From: Chryseobacterium capnotolerans | GTDB taxonomy: Bacteria; Bacteroidota; Bacteroidia; Flavobacteriales; Weeksellaceae | Length of the DNA stretch: 64,000 nucleotides | Assembly: GCF_021278965.1 (NCBI RefSeq) | Contig: NZ_CP065589.1 | Coordinates: 2,175,001-2,239,000 of the forward strand | Direction: 5' to 3' | Part shown: positions 17,584-27,632 of the stretch, in pieces | Layout: every line of letters starts with the position of its first letter | Numbering within the stretch: the stretch's first letter is position 1 | Program-made: the position numbers and the translations under genes | The notes under the pieces: generated by a model | The model's input: only the letters and a program-made list of their open reading frames with translations | Database searches by the model: none | What the model was told of the DNA's origin: nothing

Positions 17584-18747
17584 CTATCCTATTTTTCTGC
17601 TGCAGGTCTCCATGATTAAAGCCAGGTCATCATTGCCTATTTCTTTTTTAAGATCTGCTATTTTCAAGAATTCCTGATACAAATAATCCAATTCTTCTTT
17701 GGTTACATCATGTCCAATATGCTTGAACCGGTAAGCCAATGCTGAACGTCCGCTTCTGGCTGTAAGAATGATGGAAGATGCATTTACACCCACTTCAGCA
17801 GGATCAATGATCTCATAGGTTTCTCTGTTTTTGATGACCCCATCCTGATGAATTCCTGAGCTGTGAGCAAAAGCATTAGCTCCTACAATTGCTTTATTCG
17901 GCTGTACTGCCATTCCCATCAGATCAGAAACCATAGTACTCATTTCGTTGAGCATTATTGAATTCACGTTGGTATGCAGGTTCAAATGTTTATGCTGCTT
18001 CAGAATCATGACGACTTCTTCCAGCGCTGTATTCCCTGCTCTTTCTCCCAATCCGTTGATGGTACATTCAATTTGTCGGGCTCCGTTGATGGCACCGGAA
18101 ATGGAATTGGCTGTAGCTAAACCTAAATCATTATGACAATGACATGATAAAACTGCTTTTTCAATTCCTTTTACGTTTTCTTTCAGGTATTTAATTTTCT
18201 GTCCGTATTCTTCCGGCAAACAATATCCTGTAGTATCAGGAATATTCAGCACAGTAGCACCTGCTTTAATGACGGCTTCACATACCTGTGCCAGATAAGC
18301 ATTGTCTGTTCTTCCTGCATCTTCAGCATAAAACTCTACATCTTCTACATAGTTTTTAGCGTATCTCACGGCTTCTGCAGCACGTTCTATAATATTTTCC
18401 CTTGTTGAGTTGAATTTATATTTGATATGTGAATCAGAAGTTCCGATTCCCGTATGTATTCTTGGTTTCTTTGCAAACTTTAATGCTTCTGCAGCGGTAT
18501 CAATGTCCTTTTTATTAGCCCTTGTCAATCCGCATACCTTTGCATTTCTTACGAGTTTTGAAATTTCAGAAACAGATTCAAAATCTCCCGGGCTGGAAAT
18601 TGGAAATCCTGCTTCAATGATATCAACTCCCAGTTCATCAAGCTTTTCAGCAATAATCAGTTTCTGTCTTGTATTCAATTTACATCCAGGAACCTGTTCT
18701 CCATCGCGCAACGTGGTATCAAAAATTTCAATTTTTTCGGAGTTCAT
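17584..18747 (-). CDS. leuA: 2-isopropylmalate synthase (short form)
   Basis: The catalytic HMGL-like domain is clear: [13 protein letters not shown] near the N-terminus, [11 protein letters not shown], and the HCHNDLG metal-ligand motif. The enzyme condenses acetyl-CoA with 2-ketoisovalerate, the first committed step of leucine synthesis. At 387 residues it is much shorter than enzymes with the C-terminal leucine-binding regulatory domain, so classical feedback through LeuA_dimer is probably absent. It could in principle be a citramalate or homocitrate synthase, but the leuCDB context supports leuA. Confidence 0.93.
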   Translation of the reverse strand: MNSEKIEIFDTTLRDGEQVPGCKLNTRQKLIIAEKLDELGVDIIEAGFPISSPGDFESVSEISKLVRNAKVCGLTRANKKDIDTAAEALKFAKKPRIHTGIGTSDSHIKYKFNSTRENIIERAAEAVRYAKNYVEDVEFYAEDAGRTDNAYLAQVCEAVIKAGATVLNIPDTTGYCLPEEYGQKIKYLKENVKGIEKAVLSCHCHNDLGLATANSISGAINGARQIECTINGLGERAGNTALEEVVMILKQHKHLNLHTNVNSIMLNEMSTMVSDLMGMAVQPNKAIVGANAFAHSSGIHQDGVIKNRETYEIIDPAEVGVNASSIILTARSGRSALAYRFKHIGHDVTKEELDYLYQEFLKIADLKKEIGNDDLALIMETCSRKIG

Positions 18748-18776
18748 AAATAAAAGTTTTTTACTTAATTTTGATC

Positions 18777-18811
18777 CAAAACTACAGCTTGTTACATTTT
18801 TTCATTTTCAA
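18777..18811 (-). promoter_or_regulatory. Promoter of the leuACDB operon
   Basis: On the minus strand TAGTTTTG (18784-18777) matches TANNTTTG, 29 nt before the leuA start. A TTG at 18811-18809 is 24 nt further upstream, slightly longer than usual spacing. The implied leader is too short for an attenuator. Confidence 0.5.
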
Positions 18812-18896
18812 TTTCTTAGAAAATTACAATATTCAACAGTTGAAGAAATAAACACATGTTGCTGGTATACAATTGTTTAAAATTTAAAAAATTACA

Positions 18897-20441
18897 ATGG
18901 CAGAATTGCAGAAAGATTTTTTGTTTGTATTGGTAAAGTCATTGACGACTTCAGAAAAGCGACAGTTTAAATTGTATGTTAACCGTCTCGGAATTAATGT
19001 AGATGCTAAATTTTTACTCCTTTTTTCTGAAATGGATAAAATGAAAGAATATGATGAAAGCGTCATTATTGAAAAGAAAATATCTACCAAGCAGCAGCTC
19101 TCCAATCTTAAGGCACACCTTTACAAACAAATTCTGGTAAGCTTACGAATGAACCCAAGTCATCAGAACTACAGAATCCAGCTTAGAGAGCAATTGGATT
19201 TTGCCAATATTTTGTACCAAAAAGGGCTTTATAAACAAGCTTTAAAAATACTGGATAAAACTAAACAGTCTGCGTTGGAACTGGATGAAAAAAGCATTGC
19301 TTCCGAAATCATTGACCTGGAAAAAGTAATTGAATCTCAATTCATTACCCGAAGTATTGCGGGGCGTGCAGAAGAATTGATCAGACAATCACAAGAATTA
19401 AGCAAACAAAACCGATATACAACAAAATTATCCAATCTTTCTCTGAAATTATACAGTGAAATGCTGACTCACGGGTATGTAAAAAATGATGCTGACCGTG
19501 AGGAAGTTTTGGATATTTTCTATGCAGAAATTAAAAATATTAAATTCGATAAGCTAAATTTCACTGAAAAACTGTGGTATTTTAAAGCCCATGTATGGAA
19601 AAATCAGTTGTTACAAGATTATAAATATACCTTGAAATATGCCTATCAATGGGTAGACTTATTCCATAAGAATCCGGAGATGATTTTCAGTCATCCGGTT
19701 TGGTATATTAAAGGAAACACATACCTGCTGAAAATTCTTTTCCTATACGGGAACATTGATATTCTGGAAGAAAATTTCGAAGAGTTTAATACACGGGTGA
19801 ATGCCGAAAACTTTGCTCAGAATGAGAATCTTCAGTCACTTATTTTCCTTACTCATTACAATACACTGATGAATATTCATTTTGTAAAAGGGGAATTTTT
19901 TACAGGGACAAAGCTTATTCCGGAAATTGAATTGAAAATGGAAAAGCTTAGAGAAAGAATTGATGAACACCATTTTATGATTCTTTATCTTAAAATGGCA
20001 GCTATGTTTTTTGGAAGTAAGATGTACAAAAAAGCCATCGAATACTCTATGAGAGTTATAGAATCAAAGGGTAATGTACAGGAAGATTTATTATTTCATA
20101 CTCGGATTTTGATTTTAATGTCCAAGTATGAATCCGGGAATGATGAAGACTATGATGAATTCATTGCTTCTACGCTAAAGTTTGCTAAAAAGATGAAAAA
20201 ACCTGAAGAGTTTCATTTTGAAAGTATTCAGTTTTTTAAGAATCTTAATAATCAGGTTTTGGATCAGAGACAGAAAGCATTTGAAAGCTTTGATAAAAAG
20301 CTGGAAGCGTATTCCAATAACGAATACTACAGACGATCCTTATTCTATATTGATATTCACGGATGGATTAAATCTAAAGTCCAGAATGTGGATGTGATTG
20401 AGATCATCAAGCAGAAAGTAAAATATAAAAGGAAGTATTAA
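18897..20441 (+). CDS. Conserved hypothetical protein, helical repeat type
   Basis: The 514-residue protein has no signal peptide or membrane segment. It is largely alpha-helical with TPR-like hydrophobic patterning, for example ILYQKGLYKQALKILDKTK around residues 102-120. Conserved Lys and Arg are frequent. I do not recognise a family or enzyme motif. It is divergent from leuA with 149 bp between starts, and nothing in the sequence links it to leucine synthesis. Confidence 0.75.
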   Translation: MAELQKDFLFVLVKSLTTSEKRQFKLYVNRLGINVDAKFLLLFSEMDKMKEYDESVIIEKKISTKQQLSNLKAHLYKQILVSLRMNPSHQNYRIQLREQLDFANILYQKGLYKQALKILDKTKQSALELDEKSIASEIIDLEKVIESQFITRSIAGRAEELIRQSQELSKQNRYTTKLSNLSLKLYSEMLTHGYVKNDADREEVLDIFYAEIKNIKFDKLNFTEKLWYFKAHVWKNQLLQDYKYTLKYAYQWVDLFHKNPEMIFSHPVWYIKGNTYLLKILFLYGNIDILEENFEEFNTRVNAENFAQNENLQSLIFLTHYNTLMNIHFVKGEFFTGTKLIPEIELKMEKLRERIDEHHFMILYLKMAAMFFGSKMYKKAIEYSMRVIESKGNVQEDLLFHTRILILMSKYESGNDEDYDEFIASTLKFAKKMKKPEEFHFESIQFFKNLNNQVLDQRQKAFESFDKKLEAYSNNEYYRRSLFYIDIHGWIKSKVQNVDVIEIIKQKVKYKRKY

Positions 20442-20550
20442 ATAAAATAACATAAAAACCTATTTTACAACACATTATAGCATTTTATTTCATGTAGAAT
20501 AATACATGCAAATCTATTTTCTTTTTACTATAATTTCAAAGATTTATATA

Positions 20551-20707
20551 TTAACAGGTCGCTCCTCCGGAGCTCTCTTTTAAAGACACTTCATTTTTTC
20601 TACTAACAGTAGATCCCGATGGGATCAAATCCAGCTCCAATAGGAGCTAATTGTTAATAAGAAGTATTTGTTTTTAAAATTAGAGCTCCGGAGGAGCGAC
20701 CTGTTAA
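20551..20707. repeat. Palindromic repeat element with perfect 26-bp inverted ends
   Basis: Bases 20551-20576 and 20682-20707 are exact reverse complements. Each end contains CTCCGGAG. The 105-bp interior holds two further small hairpins, around GATCCCGATGGGATC and AGCTCCAATAGGAGCT. The whole 157-bp unit can fold into a long cruciform or stem. This resembles a REP-like or miniature mobile element and has no coding capacity. It fills most of the 298-bp gap between the convergent genes at 18897 and 20740. Confidence 0.75.
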
Positions 20708-20739
20708 TTACGCTTTGATTTAATCAGATAAGGATAATT

Positions 20740-21714
20740 TTATTTATACATATTCTCTATGAAATCCAATGCATTTCTGTGACTGATCTTTTCTAACAAT
20801 TCGGAAGAGAACCTTTTTTCAATTTCTTTATTAATCTCCAGATAAGCTGATGCATTGGAATGTTCTTCAAAGAAAAACGGATGGCGTGAAGTGTCCGGAT
20901 GATCTTTCCAATAGAAATAGTCTGCTCCATAGGCAATATTGTTTTCACCACCCAATTCTAATCCATACTGAATATGTTCATAAAGCCTCTCAGGATGGTC
21001 AAGGTCCACGTAATCTTTGATGAAATTCAGGCCAATCAATCCATTTCTTTTGATAACTTCTTTGGCCAGTTCATCCGGAAGATTTCTCTTATTATTATAC
21101 ACTGTTCTGTAGTTGGAATGGCTTGCCAGAATAGGAATGGAATAATTTTTCTGATCGATATAATTGAAGATATCGTAAGCTAATTGATCACTTGTATGAG
21201 CCAAGTCGACAGCAATTTTCCGGTCTGCGATATAATCAATCAGTACTTTACCGTCTTCCTTTAATCCGGCAGTTGTACTATTCCCTCCTCCGAAACGGTT
21301 TTCAAGATGATGGGTAATCCCGATATAAAGTACTTTTTGTGCATTTTCAATGAGGATTTCCAATTTTTTAAATCCGGAGTCCAAAGCTTCATTTTCATCA
21401 CAGAAAGCAGATGCATTTTCGATGGAGGCAATAACTCCTACCCGATTTTCATTCTCAGGATTGTTATAATTTCCATTTTCGAACAAGAAGAAGTTTTCAT
21501 TTTTGATGAGATCTGAAAATAATTGACTCTGCTTCAGTCCGTAAGCTGTACTCCCTTCTCCAGTTCCTGCGTACATAGCCATTATCTGGAGTTTTACATT
21601 TCCTTCCTGCAGATAAGGCAGTGAGCATCCTATTTCTCTGTCGTCAATTGTTGAATTTGACCTTAGTAAATAATATAACAGGTCACAGTGTAGATCAATG
21701 TTTATTGTATTCAT
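20740..21714 (-). CDS. Membrane dipeptidase (peptidase M19)
   Basis: M19 features are visible: the HCD motif at the N-terminus (IDLHCDLL), GITHHLENRFGGG, DLAHTSD and the ASHSNYR block. These enzymes are zinc-dependent and cleave dipeptides. I place the start at the ATG 21714, where MNTINIDLHCD begins, rather than the TTG at 21726. This gives 324 residues, close to family length. No signal peptide is visible, so it is probably cytoplasmic. Confidence 0.88.
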   Translation of the reverse strand: MNTINIDLHCDLLYYLLRSNSTIDDREIGCSLPYLQEGNVKLQIMAMYAGTGEGSTAYGLKQSQLFSDLIKNENFFLFENGNYNNPENENRVGVIASIENASAFCDENEALDSGFKKLEILIENAQKVLYIGITHHLENRFGGGNSTTAGLKEDGKVLIDYIADRKIAVDLAHTSDQLAYDIFNYIDQKNYSIPILASHSNYRTVYNNKRNLPDELAKEVIKRNGLIGLNFIKDYVDLDHPERLYEHIQYGLELGGENNIAYGADYFYWKDHPDTSRHPFFFEEHSNASAYLEINKEIEKRFSSELLEKISHRNALDFIENMYK

Positions 21715-21735
21715 AGTAGGAAGCAATTTATGGTT

Positions 21736-22923
21736 TTATTTTTTGTTCTGAGCTAATGAATTATTGATAAATTCAATATTTGAATTTTCAAAAACCTTTA
21801 TCAATTGGGGTACAAAATCTCCAAACTTTCTATATTTTTTTCTGTTGGAATGATATTCCTTAAGCTTTTTTTCTAACAGAGGAAGGAAGATAAAGTTGTT
21901 TTTCAAGTGATATTCTTCTAACTTTTTAGCTCTTTCAAAATCTTTCTGGATTCTTGCGGTTTCAATTTCGCCAAGTCTCACCAAATGCTCAGCAACACAT
22001 GTTTGATAGTCTCCATAACCTCCTGTTTTTATCATTGTTTCCTTTAAATATGATTTTTCAAACAAATCTTTGAACTTTTCAAGCTTATCCTTATGCAGAT
22101 ATACTTCTTTATTTACAAATGAATGTCCAAACTCATGAACACTTAAAAACCTTGCCTGAAACTGATTGTCATACCCAAATTGTCTCTTATTTTCAACTTT
22201 CACAAACGGACTTGCTATTTCATAAACGTCTGTTTTTCCGGATCTGGAAATGACGTTGGTCCCAATCCCTCTTCCTTCACCATCTGTTATCGGCCACATC
22301 ATCATCGGAGAAATAAGAATGGTATAAGAATTAAAACCTTCACCATAAAACTGTTCCATAGCATTGGTGAAGCCGGCAGGAATATGCTTGTTATACTCAT
22401 TTATTCCTCCTTTGTAGAAGGCTTTGTTCTCGATAAAAAACTGATTAATATTTTCTTGTATATAGAATTTTGAAAGCTTAGACAGATAATCTTTTATTAG
22501 TTCGGTAACTTCTTTGTTCTGCTCCCCTGTCAAATTATTGCTGCTAAACTGATAATCACTGTTCCATTCTGTGGCTGGAAATTCTTTGTGATGCATCAAC
22601 GGATTCATGAAGATATCATTTCCTGAACCATATTTTTCAAGCAAAACATCATTAACTTTTGCTGTAGCTATTGCTATATCTGAGTTCTTCAGGTGTCCAT
22701 ACTTTTTCAAAGCATTATTTACAATAGGTTGGTAAACAGAACATTCTTTTATTTTATACAATTCGAAATCTTTATTGTTTTTCCGATGCTCAGCTGAAAG
22801 AATTTCTGCGAGAAAATAAGTCTCAATATTCTTATTGAAATCAACAGAAAATTTGGATGATTTTTTTTGCGAAAAACTAAATATCGAACTTAATGAAACT
22901 AAAACAAGCAGTATCTTTTTCAT
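21736..22923 (-). CDS. Secreted DUF4932-type putative metalloprotease
   Basis: This 395-residue protein has a signal peptide ending in FSFSQ. HEFGHS at residues 263-268 is an HExxH zinc motif, and the layout fits DUF4932, a family of predicted metallopeptidases. A Glu-containing region (VAEHLVRLGEIETARI) follows and could supply the third ligand. It ends 9 nt before the M19 dipeptidase, so the two may be one peptide-degrading unit. Activity is unproven. Confidence 0.72.
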   Translation of the reverse strand: MKKILLVLVSLSSIFSFSQKKSSKFSVDFNKNIETYFLAEILSAEHRKNNKDFELYKIKECSVYQPIVNNALKKYGHLKNSDIAIATAKVNDVLLEKYGSGNDIFMNPLMHHKEFPATEWNSDYQFSSNNLTGEQNKEVTELIKDYLSKLSKFYIQENINQFFIENKAFYKGGINEYNKHIPAGFTNAMEQFYGEGFNSYTILISPMMMWPITDGEGRGIGTNVISRSGKTDVYEIASPFVKVENKRQFGYDNQFQARFLSVHEFGHSFVNKEVYLHKDKLEKFKDLFEKSYLKETMIKTGGYGDYQTCVAEHLVRLGEIETARIQKDFERAKKLEEYHLKNNFIFLPLLEKKLKEYHSNRKKYRKFGDFVPQLIKVFENSNIEFINNSLAQNKK

Positions 22924-22983
22924 TTTTGATATTAATTATCATTCTAAATATAAGCTAATATAGTATTTTATCTAAAAAATGCG

Positions 22984-22991
22984 TATTTTTG
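22984..22991 (+). promoter_or_regulatory. Flavobacterial -7 element for thrS-infC
   Basis: TATTTTTG matches TANNTTTG, 24 nt before the thrS ATG. No TTG at a standard distance was found. Confidence 0.5.
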
Positions 22992-23015
22992 CATCTTAAA
23001 ATTTCTTAGTAAACA

Positions 23016-24935
23016 ATGATAAAAATTACACTTCCAGACAATAGTGTCAAAGAATTCGAGGGAGCAGTTACTCCCCTAGATGTGGCAAAATCTATAAGCG
23101 AGGGATTGGCTAGAAATACCATTTCCGCAATTGTTAATGACAAACAAGTAGAAACGACCACACCTATAACCACGGATTCTACGGTACAGCTTTTAACCTG
23201 GAATGATGATCTTGGAAAGAAAGCTTTCTGGCATTCATCTGCTCACCTTTTGGCGCAGGCTATCCTAGAATTTTATCCTAATGCTAAGTTGACCATTGGT
23301 CCGGCAATTGAAAGCGGATTCTATTATGATGTAGATTTCGGGGATGAAAGTTTATCTGAAAAAGATTTTGAAAAGATCGAAAAGAAGGTTCTTGAAAATG
23401 CAAAGAAAGGATCTACATTCTCATTATATCCGGTTTCAAAAGAAGATGCTTTAAAAACATATGCTGATAATCCTTACAAAGTGGAATTGATCTCTAATCT
23501 GAATGATGGAGAAATCACTTTTGTAACACATGATAACTTTACAGATCTATGTCGTGGAGGACACATTCCAAACACCGGACTTGTAAAGGCTGTTAAGATT
23601 TTAAATGCTGCAGGAGCTTACTGGAGAGGAAATGAAAAGAATCCTCAATTAACAAGAGTATATGGTATTTCTTTCCCTAAACAGAAAGAACTTACTGAAT
23701 ATCTTGAAAGATTGGAGGAAGCTAAAAGAAGAGACCACAGAAAGCTTGGTAAAGAGCTTGGAATCTTCGCATTTTCTGAAAAAGTAGGTGCTGGTTTACC
23801 GCTTTGGTTACCAAAAGGAACAGCTTTAAGAAGAAAATTAGAAAATTTCCTTTCTGATGCACAGAAAAAAGGAGGTTACGAATTTGTAATGTCTCCACAT
23901 ATCGGAGCTAAAGAATTGTATGTAACTTCAGGTCACTGGGATAAATATGGAGCAGACAGCTTCCAGCCGATTAAAACTCCAAATGAAGGAGAGGAATTTT
24001 TATTAAAGCCCATGAACTGTCCGCACCACTGTGAAATCTACAAAACTTCACAATGGAGCTACAGAGACCTTCCGAAAAGATATGCAGAATTCGGTACTGT
24101 ATACAGATATGAGCAAAGTGGAGAACTTCACGGATTAACAAGAGTTCGTGGATTTACTCAGGATGATGCTCACTTATTCTGTACTCCGGATCAGCTTTCT
24201 GAAGAGTTTGAAAAAGTAATTGATTTAACGCTGTATGTTTTCAAATCTTTAGGTTTTGAAGACTTTGTAACTCAGGTATCATTAAGAGATCCTGAAAACA
24301 GAGAAAAGTATATCGGTTCTGATGAAAACTGGGAAAAAGCTGAAACTGCAATTATCAATGCAGCAGAGAAGAAAGGTCTTAAAACTGTAGTTGAATACGG
24401 TGAAGCGGCATTCTACGGTCCTAAACTTGACTTCATGGTGAAAGATGCATTGGGAAGAAAATGGCAGCTTGGAACTATTCAGGTAGATTATAACTTACCA
24501 GAAAGATTTGATCTTCACTATATCGGGAATGACAATGAGAAACACAGACCAGTAATGATCCACAGAGCACCATTCGGTTCTATGGAACGTTTTATTGCGA
24601 TCTTGTTGGAAAACACAGCAGGTGATTTCCCTCTATGGTTGAGCCCGGATCAGTTCATCATTCTTCCGATCAGTGAAAAATATGTAGATTATGCAAAAAA
24701 AGTTTCACAATTTTTGGAAAATCACGATATTAGCGGTCAGATTGATGACAGAAACGAGAAAACGGGTAAAAAGATCCGTGATGCTGAATTAAAGAAGATT
24801 CCTTTCATGCTTGTAGTGGGAGAAAATGAAGAGAAAGAAGGTACGATTTCTGTAAGAAGACGTGGTGAAGGAGATCTTGGAGTGATGAATCTGGAAGATT
24901 TCGCAGCTTACTTCAAAAAAGAAGCAGCCGTTTAA
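23016..24935 (+). CDS. thrS: Threonine--tRNA ligase
   Basis: The 639-residue protein has full ThrRS architecture: TGS domain (1-60), editing domain with [10 protein letters not shown], class II catalytic core with [11 protein letters not shown] and [23 protein letters not shown], and C-terminal anticodon-binding domain (about 540-639). It charges tRNA-Thr with threonine. No long structured leader or tRNA-like operator is visible upstream. infC follows after an 87-bp gap that carries a hairpin. Confidence 0.98.
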   Translation: MIKITLPDNSVKEFEGAVTPLDVAKSISEGLARNTISAIVNDKQVETTTPITTDSTVQLLTWNDDLGKKAFWHSSAHLLAQAILEFYPNAKLTIGPAIESGFYYDVDFGDESLSEKDFEKIEKKVLENAKKGSTFSLYPVSKEDALKTYADNPYKVELISNLNDGEITFVTHDNFTDLCRGGHIPNTGLVKAVKILNAAGAYWRGNEKNPQLTRVYGISFPKQKELTEYLERLEEAKRRDHRKLGKELGIFAFSEKVGAGLPLWLPKGTALRRKLENFLSDAQKKGGYEFVMSPHIGAKELYVTSGHWDKYGADSFQPIKTPNEGEEFLLKPMNCPHHCEIYKTSQWSYRDLPKRYAEFGTVYRYEQSGELHGLTRVRGFTQDDAHLFCTPDQLSEEFEKVIDLTLYVFKSLGFEDFVTQVSLRDPENREKYIGSDENWEKAETAIINAAEKKGLKTVVEYGEAAFYGPKLDFMVKDALGRKWQLGTIQVDYNLPERFDLHYIGNDNEKHRPVMIHRAPFGSMERFIAILLENTAGDFPLWLSPDQFIILPISEKYVDYAKKVSQFLENHDISGQIDDRNEKTGKKIRDAELKKIPFMLVVGENEEKEGTISVRRRGEGDLGVMNLEDFAAYFKKEAAV

Positions 24936-24945
24936 AAATAAAATT

Positions 24946-24983
24946 AAAGTATTGAGAGATTAAGAATAGCCTCTCAATACTTT
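24946..24983 (+). promoter_or_regulatory. Perfect hairpin between thrS and infC
   Basis: A perfect 13-bp stem (24946-24958 with 24971-24983) has a 12-nt loop. It is not followed by a T-run, so it is not a standard terminator. It could be a processing site, a transcript-stability element or part of infC control. It ends 39 nt before the infC start. Confidence 0.55.
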
Positions 24984-25022
24984 AAATATAAATAAGTAGT
25001 TAACCAATAAAATTATAATACA

Positions 25023-25583
25023 ATAGCACAAAGATTTAACAACAGGGGCCCACAAAGACGTCCTGTACAGGAGGACTTACACTTGATCAACGATAAAATT
25101 CGTGTGAGAGAGCTTCGTTTGGTGGGCGATAACGTAGAGCCGGGAATTTATCCAATTGACAAAGCAAGACAGATTGCTGCAGAACAAGAATTGGATCTAG
25201 TAGTAATTTCTGACAAGGCAGAACCTTTTATTGCAAGAGTATTGGAATACAAGAAATTCTTATACGAGCAAAAGAAAAAACAGAAGGAACTTAAAGCTAA
25301 GCAAGTAAAAGTGGTCGTAAAAGAGATCCGTTTCGGACCTCAGACTGATGACCATGATTATGAATTCAAAAAGAAGCATGCTGAGAAATTCCTTGAAGAA
25401 GGTTCTAAACTGAAGACCTACGTATTTTTTAAAGGACGTTCGATTATCTTTAAAGACCAGGGAGAAATCTTGCTTTTAAAACTGGCTCAGGAACTAGAGC
25501 ATGTTGGTAAAGTAGATCAGCTTCCTAAACTTGAAGGAAAGAGAATGATTATGATGATGAGTCCTAAAAAACCGGCAAAATAA
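25023..25583 (+). CDS. infC: Translation initiation factor IF-3, probable ATA start codon
   Basis: The protein matches IF-3 throughout: VPEVRLVG-type N-domain (here [20 protein letters not shown]), the linker, and the C-domain [24 protein letters not shown]. The first ATG/GTG/TTG in frame (TTG 25083) would cut into the conserved N-terminus ([12 protein letters not shown]). Upstream, the frame is open only to TAA 25008 and has no standard start. ATA at 25023 gives [19 protein letters not shown], a typical flavobacterial IF-3 N-terminus. E. coli infC also uses a rare start (AUU), through which IF-3 represses its own synthesis. The predicted product has 186 residues. Confidence 0.9.
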   Translation: MAQRFNNRGPQRRPVQEDLHLINDKIRVRELRLVGDNVEPGIYPIDKARQIAAEQELDLVVISDKAEPFIARVLEYKKFLYEQKKKQKELKAKQVKVVVKEIRFGPQTDDHDYEFKKKHAEKFLEEGSKLKTYVFFKGRSIIFKDQGEILLLKLAQELEHVGKVDQLPKLEGKRMIMMMSPKKPAK

Positions 25584-25605
25584 TTCAATCATTATTTTAC
25601 ATATA

Positions 25606-25637
25606 AAAACCTCAAATTACTTTGAGGTTTTTTTTTA
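25606..25637 (+). terminator. Intrinsic terminator after infC
   Basis: A perfect 11-bp stem (25606-25616 with 25621-25631) is followed by T-rich sequence, ending the thrS-infC unit here. rpmI and rplT therefore have their own promoter 12 kb away. Confidence 0.85.
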
Positions 25638-25755
25638 TAAAAGCTTTCATGGTATATTCATCAAAAATAGAAAGAGGGATTATGTAGATACCTTTTGTTT
25701 TCGAATAATTTTCTTTCATCACTCCCCCTTTCTACAGGTTATTTAGTATTAGTTT

Positions 25756-26316
25756 TTACCCTTCAAATTCGCCACACTCATGTTCTTTAAAAAGAGATAA
25801 TGCTTTTTTAGTTGTAAAATATTTGGCGACTCTTTTATTATGTAATTCCAGTTTTTGGCCTTCAATAGTTAACTCATAAACAGGTGCTTTATCGATCTGT
25901 GTTAGAATGTAAGTCCTTTCTGATGTTTTCATAATCGTTGTATTACCTTCACCGGAGACCATGAAACTATTAATTTCAAAGGTATCTTTTTCATCACAGA
26001 TATTTGTCCATACCATTTTATTTCCTGTTATGGATAAGCCTGCCAGATCGCATGAATAACAATTTCCGGAGAACTCTATTCCATATTTTTCATACACATT
26101 GGTGTTTTTGGTATCCAAAACATCAATAGGAACCAATGTTGAGAAATCCTTTGGTATCTCTGTTTTAGAATTGGTTTTCTTTTCTGAGACAGGCTTAGAA
26201 TCTATATCTTCTTTGGCCGTCATAAGGTCTGTTTTATCTGCTTCTTTTTCCGTTGCGGGAGAACAGGAAGCGAGTAAAACAATCACTAATGAAAAGCTGG
26301 TTATTACGTTTTTCAT
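25756..26316 (-). CDS. Hypothetical lipoprotein
   Basis: This 186-residue protein has a lipoprotein signal peptide (VLLASCSP, Cys at about residue 18) and a Lys/Glu/Asp-rich linker. The folded part (about 70-186) has four Cys in the pattern CYSC, C and C. No family is recognised. It is divergent from the 26464 lipoprotein gene. It probably lies in the outer membrane; its role is unknown. Confidence 0.7.
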   Translation of the reverse strand: MKNVITSFSLVIVLLASCSPATEKEADKTDLMTAKEDIDSKPVSEKKTNSKTEIPKDFSTLVPIDVLDTKNTNVYEKYGIEFSGNCYSCDLAGLSITGNKMVWTNICDEKDTFEINSFMVSGEGNTTIMKTSERTYILTQIDKAPVYELTIEGQKLELHNKRVAKYFTTKKALSLFKEHECGEFEG

Positions 26317-26463
26317 CTCCTATTAATACTTAGTTTTTTCGGTTGTAAAATTGTTCAAAATATATGGTTCAATATATCCCTGTTTTCAGCCATTTTTCCC
26401 TTGTAATCAAAGGTTTTATTGGCTGCTGATCCGAATACCGATACATTTGCCAAAAAATAAAAA

Positions 26464-27537
26464 ATGAAACCTTTATCTCAATTCTTTATATCTTCTATGA
26501 TTGTTTTTATGGGATGTAATTCTAAGAACAAATCATCAGAAGCCAATAAGACAGAAACTGAAGTTACACAGAAGGCCATAACATTTGCCGATTTCAAAAA
26601 GATAAAAGGAGTAGAGAATGTACAGGATGTACCTTTTGAATTATCGACTAAGCGGGATTCTATACAGTTTTTTGTATCACCGAATAAAGAGGCTGCCCAT
26701 CTGAAAATAGCTTATAATAAACTTCATAATTATTACGGATTTGAAGAGTTTGATGACTTCTACTCTATTCATTACAGCATTAATAATAATATTTCAAACA
26801 GCATCGAAGCTTTTGTCTTAAAATCAGAATTTACAGCTGCGTTTGATCTGACGTTACAAGGGGTGGATCTTTATCAGATCAGAAGCAGTACATTCAAAGA
26901 AGTTCATGATTCAAAAAATAAGTCATTCAGTAAATATGGGACGATAACTGAAGTTTCAGAACAGGAATTTACAACAGCTTCTAAAAATAGAATTAATGAA
27001 GCCTTAATAAAAAATCCTCAGATTAAACTAAAAGAAGGCAACTGGATTTCTACAGAAAATGCCAAAGAAACCGTGATTACACAACATGAAAATGTCTCTA
27101 CAGAAGATGGAACTTTATCCAATGAATATATTGGGCAGTCACCTTATCTGCATCTGGAAGTTTTCAAGGAAAACTCAGTAGAGACTATAGATACATACTA
27201 TTCTTTTTATAATGTAAAAGCAACAGCAGATTTTGCTTTGTTTACAGGGGGATATCCACAGATTCTTCCCAATAAGAACTGGATTTCTTCTATCTCTTCA
27301 AATAGTGAGGTAGGAAGTAATTTTGAGATCAATCAATATAAGGAGCAAAGCCATAATCAGGAAAACCTTTTGTATATCAACTTTACTAATTTCAAAATTG
27401 CTGACGAAAAGAAAGCTTTCTGGACGAATAATGACACCTTCTATGCTGAAGTATATCCTGTCAATTCTGCTTCATCCAAGGGTAAAAAGCAAAAGACAGC
27501 TTTCATAAAAATTCAGTTAAAAGCTAATCTATTGTAG
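26464..27537 (+). CDS. Hypothetical lipoprotein, 357 residues
   Basis: A lipoprotein signal peptide with MGC (Cys18) and a short Asn/Ser/Lys linker precede a large soluble domain with alternating beta pattern. No known family or catalytic motif is recognised. The residues after the Cys (NSKNKSSE) do not resemble the surface-export signal, so an inner face of the outer membrane is more likely. It is monocistronic and divergent from the gene ending at 25756. Confidence 0.68.
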   Translation: MKPLSQFFISSMIVFMGCNSKNKSSEANKTETEVTQKAITFADFKKIKGVENVQDVPFELSTKRDSIQFFVSPNKEAAHLKIAYNKLHNYYGFEEFDDFYSIHYSINNNISNSIEAFVLKSEFTAAFDLTLQGVDLYQIRSSTFKEVHDSKNKSFSKYGTITEVSEQEFTTASKNRINEALIKNPQIKLKEGNWISTENAKETVITQHENVSTEDGTLSNEYIGQSPYLHLEVFKENSVETIDTYYSFYNVKATADFALFTGGYPQILPNKNWISSISSNSEVGSNFEINQYKEQSHNQENLLYINFTNFKIADEKKAFWTNNDTFYAEVYPVNSASSKGKKQKTAFIKIQLKANLL

Positions 27538-27601
27538 AAAAGAGGTTGAAATAAAATAAAAACCCCTGAAACCGGCCAGTGTTTATGGTGGTAAAGTCCA
27601 A

Positions 27602-27609
27602 TATCTTTG
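27602..27609 (+). promoter_or_regulatory. Flavobacterial -7 element
   Basis: TATCTTTG matches TANNTTTG, 23 nt before the ATG at 27633. Confidence 0.45.
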
Positions 27610-27632
27610 CAACAGTTATTTAAAGATATACC

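Noticed and set aside
18748..18896. Leucine attenuator before leuA
   Set aside because: The likely start site leaves a leader of about 20 nt and there is no Leu-rich peptide or terminator.
21736..22923. DUF4932 HEFGH protein as part of a toxin system
   Set aside because: It has a standard signal peptide, no immunity-like neighbour and pairs with a dipeptidase gene, so an ordinary peptidase role is more likely.
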